From NCBI GenBank assembly GCA_013287275.1, contig JABDED010000017.1, positions 1 through 44,839 on the forward strand: 44,839 bases of DNA, written 5' to 3'. Under the pieces are notes generated by a model. That model did not search any database, was not told the DNA's origin, and saw nothing but the letters and a program-made list of their open reading frames with translations. The translations under genes and the position numbers were made by a program. The stretch's first letter is position 1; every line of letters begins with the position of its first letter. Below are positions 43,949 through 44,839 of this stretch, in pieces. The DNA is from Betaproteobacteria bacterium (GTDB lineage: Bacteria > Pseudomonadota > Gammaproteobacteria > Burkholderiales > Burkholderiaceae_D).

Positions 43949-44052
43949 CTCTCCTGTACGCTCAGGGGAGAAGTGATAAAAGGGCGAGTCCGGCAGGCGG
44001 TAAGTGCCGGAACCACCGAAAGAGCGTTTTTACTTTTAATTTAGGATTCATC
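43949..44052 (+). promoter_or_regulatory. Structured rplM leader, possible L13 autoregulatory site
   Basis: Two hairpins lie between the promoter and the rplM start. CTCTCCTG / CAGGGGAG (43949-43970) has a 6-nt loop and starts at the predicted first base. TCCGGCA / TGCCGGA (43989-44011) is perfect with a 9-nt loop. AGGA at 44043-44046 is the Shine-Dalgarno and lies outside both. Leader RNAs that bind L13 control this operon in other bacteria; whether this one does is inference. Confidence 0.5.
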
Positions 44053-44481
44053 ATGAAAACCTTTTCCGCTAAAGCACATGAAGTGCAGCGCGACTGGTTC
44101 GTGATTGACGCGACAGATAAAGTACTCGGACGTGTTGCCAGCGAAGTGGCACTCCGTTTGCGCGGCAAACACAAACCGGAATTTACTCCTCACGTCGACA
44201 CGGGCGATTTTATCGTTGTTGTCAATGCAGGCAAACTGCGCGTGACGGGCACTAAAGCCCTGAACAAAACATACTACCGTCACACTGGTTATCCAGGCGG
44301 TATCTATGAAACCAATTTCCAGAAAATGCAACAGCGTTTTCCAGGTCGCGCACTCGAGAAGGCAGTTAAAGGCATGTTGCCTAAAGGCCCACTCGGCTAC
44401 GCGATGATCAAGAAGCTCAAAGTGTATGCAGATGGTTCCCATCCGCATGCTGCGCAGCAACCTAAAGTACTCGACCTGTAA
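44053..44481 (+). CDS. rplM: 50S ribosomal protein L13
   Basis: 142 aa, the standard length. Early-assembly 23S rRNA-binding protein. It begins [20 protein letters not shown] and contains [33 protein letters not shown] wording and the conserved HTGYPGG and [11 protein letters not shown] segments. AGGA lies 6 nt before the ATG. It is first in the rplM-rpsI operon, with rpsI starting 9 bp after its stop. Confidence 0.98.
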   Translation: MKTFSAKAHEVQRDWFVIDATDKVLGRVASEVALRLRGKHKPEFTPHVDTGDFIVVVNAGKLRVTGTKALNKTYYRHTGYPGGIYETNFQKMQQRFPGRALEKAVKGMLPKGPLGYAMIKKLKVYADGSHPHAAQQPKVLDL

Positions 44482-44490
44482 GGATAAGAC

Positions 44491-44839
44491 ATGATCGGTA
44501 ACTACAATTACGGAACCGGCCGTCGCAAGAGTGCAGTAGCTCGCGTCTTCCTGAAATCCGGCAGCGGCAAGATCGTTGTAAACGGCAAACCAGCTAACGA
44601 ATATTTTTCTCGTGAAACTGGCCTGATGGTTATTCGCCAACCTCTGGAACTGACTAACCACCTCGAAACATTCGACATCATGGTCAATGTGCACGGCGGC
44701 GGTGAATCCGGCCAGGCTGGTGCAGTTCGCCACGGTATCACTCGTGCGCTGATCGATTACGAAGCAACATTGAAGCCAGAGCTGTCAAAAGCCGGTTTCG
44801 TTACTCGTGATGCACGTGAAGTTGAGCGTAAAAAAGTTG
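44491..44839 (+). CDS. rpsI: 30S ribosomal protein S9 (3' end cut by window edge)
   Basis: The first 116 codons ([20 protein letters not shown]...) of about 130. S9 sits in the head of the small subunit, and its C-terminal tail, mostly missing here, reaches the P-site t[22 protein letters not shown]-like [12 protein letters not shown] and [19 protein letters not shown] are family hallmarks. AAGGATAAGAC ahead of the ATG provides the ribosome binding site. It is the second gene of the rplM operon. Confidence 0.97.
   Translation, partial: MIGNYNYGTGRRKSAVARVFLKSGSGKIVVNGKPANEYFSRETGLMVIRQPLELTNHLETFDIMVNVHGGGESGQAGAVRHGITRALIDYEATLKPELSKAGFVTRDAREVERKKV

Noticed and set aside
1..44839. CRISPR arrays, tRNA or rRNA genes, insertion sequences, prophage or restriction-modification systems
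   Set aside because: Reading the gaps and genes on both strands showed no regularly spaced repeats, cloverleaf-like sequence, transposase, integrase or methylase motifs.

Overview
The window is a stretch of a betaproteobacterial (Burkholderiales) chromosome, and gene content and protein wording point to the Oxalobacteraceae. The evidence is the dusB-fis-purH-ruvC-ruvA-ruvB block, the tyrS / M23 peptidase / anmK neighbourhood, the DUF2782-thrB-BPSS1780 string, a PduO-type cobalamin adenosyltransferase, and generally GC-rich third codon positions. The genus is not resolved. Almost all genes are housekeeping or metabolic. I found no phage, integrase, transposase, CRISPR array, rRNA or tRNA.

Layout. 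1-4401 (minus): DNA repair and purine genes ruvB (partial), ruvA, ruvC, purH, fis, dusB. 4649-5989 (plus): type II NADH dehydrogenase. 6016-8410 (minus): tyrS-dtd-histidine phosphatase, joined by ATGA stop/start overlaps. 8582-11172 (plus): M23 cell-wall peptidase with a clear terminator, then anmK (muropeptide recycling). 11173-16083: two possible small proteins, a DsbA-like protein, an alanine-type aminotransferase, a small basic unknown, a secreted unknown and an aldo/keto reductase, ending in a long hairpin repeat. 16121-18486 (minus): LysR regulator and FAD-linked oxidase. 18603-19154 (plus): cobalamin adenosyltransferase. 19330-24680 (minus): prolyl oligopeptidase, then dxs-ispA-xseB (isoprenoid precursors plus an exonuclease VII subunit). 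25063-30645 (plus): DUF1631 protein, Rieske oxygenase, EamA transporter, mercaptopyruvate-type sulfurtransferase. 30723-33389 (minus): papain-like protease, ZIP metal transporter, Tat-type dienelactone hydrolase. 33604-36047 (plus): GbsR/MarR regulator, SDR-DoxX fusion, DUF2269 membrane protein. 36075-37002 (minus): two small genes in a more AT-rich pocket. 37155-39947 (minus): polA, back to back with a LOG-family gene. 40816-43144 (plus): DUF2782, thrB, BPSS1780. 43141-43587 (minus): OsmC. 44053-end (plus): rplM-rpsI behind a strong promoter and structured leader.

The most interesting candidate is not a protein. Between osmC and rplM (about 43757-43851) lies what looks like a free-standing small RNA of about 95 nt. 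It has a promoter-like sequence, a 5' hairpin, a second hairpin whose loop is an anti-Shine-Dalgarno-like UCCUCCUUU, and a Rho-independent terminator that no annotated gene needs. Other points of note are a 36-bp near-perfect palindrome over the -35 of a GbsR-type regulator whose mRNA may be leaderless, a ZIP transporter whose full-length reading frame offers only an ATT start behind a Shine-Dalgarno, polA and a LOG gene with abutting divergent start codons, three different long inverted-repeat elements, and an operator-like palindrome upstream of the DUF1631 gene.
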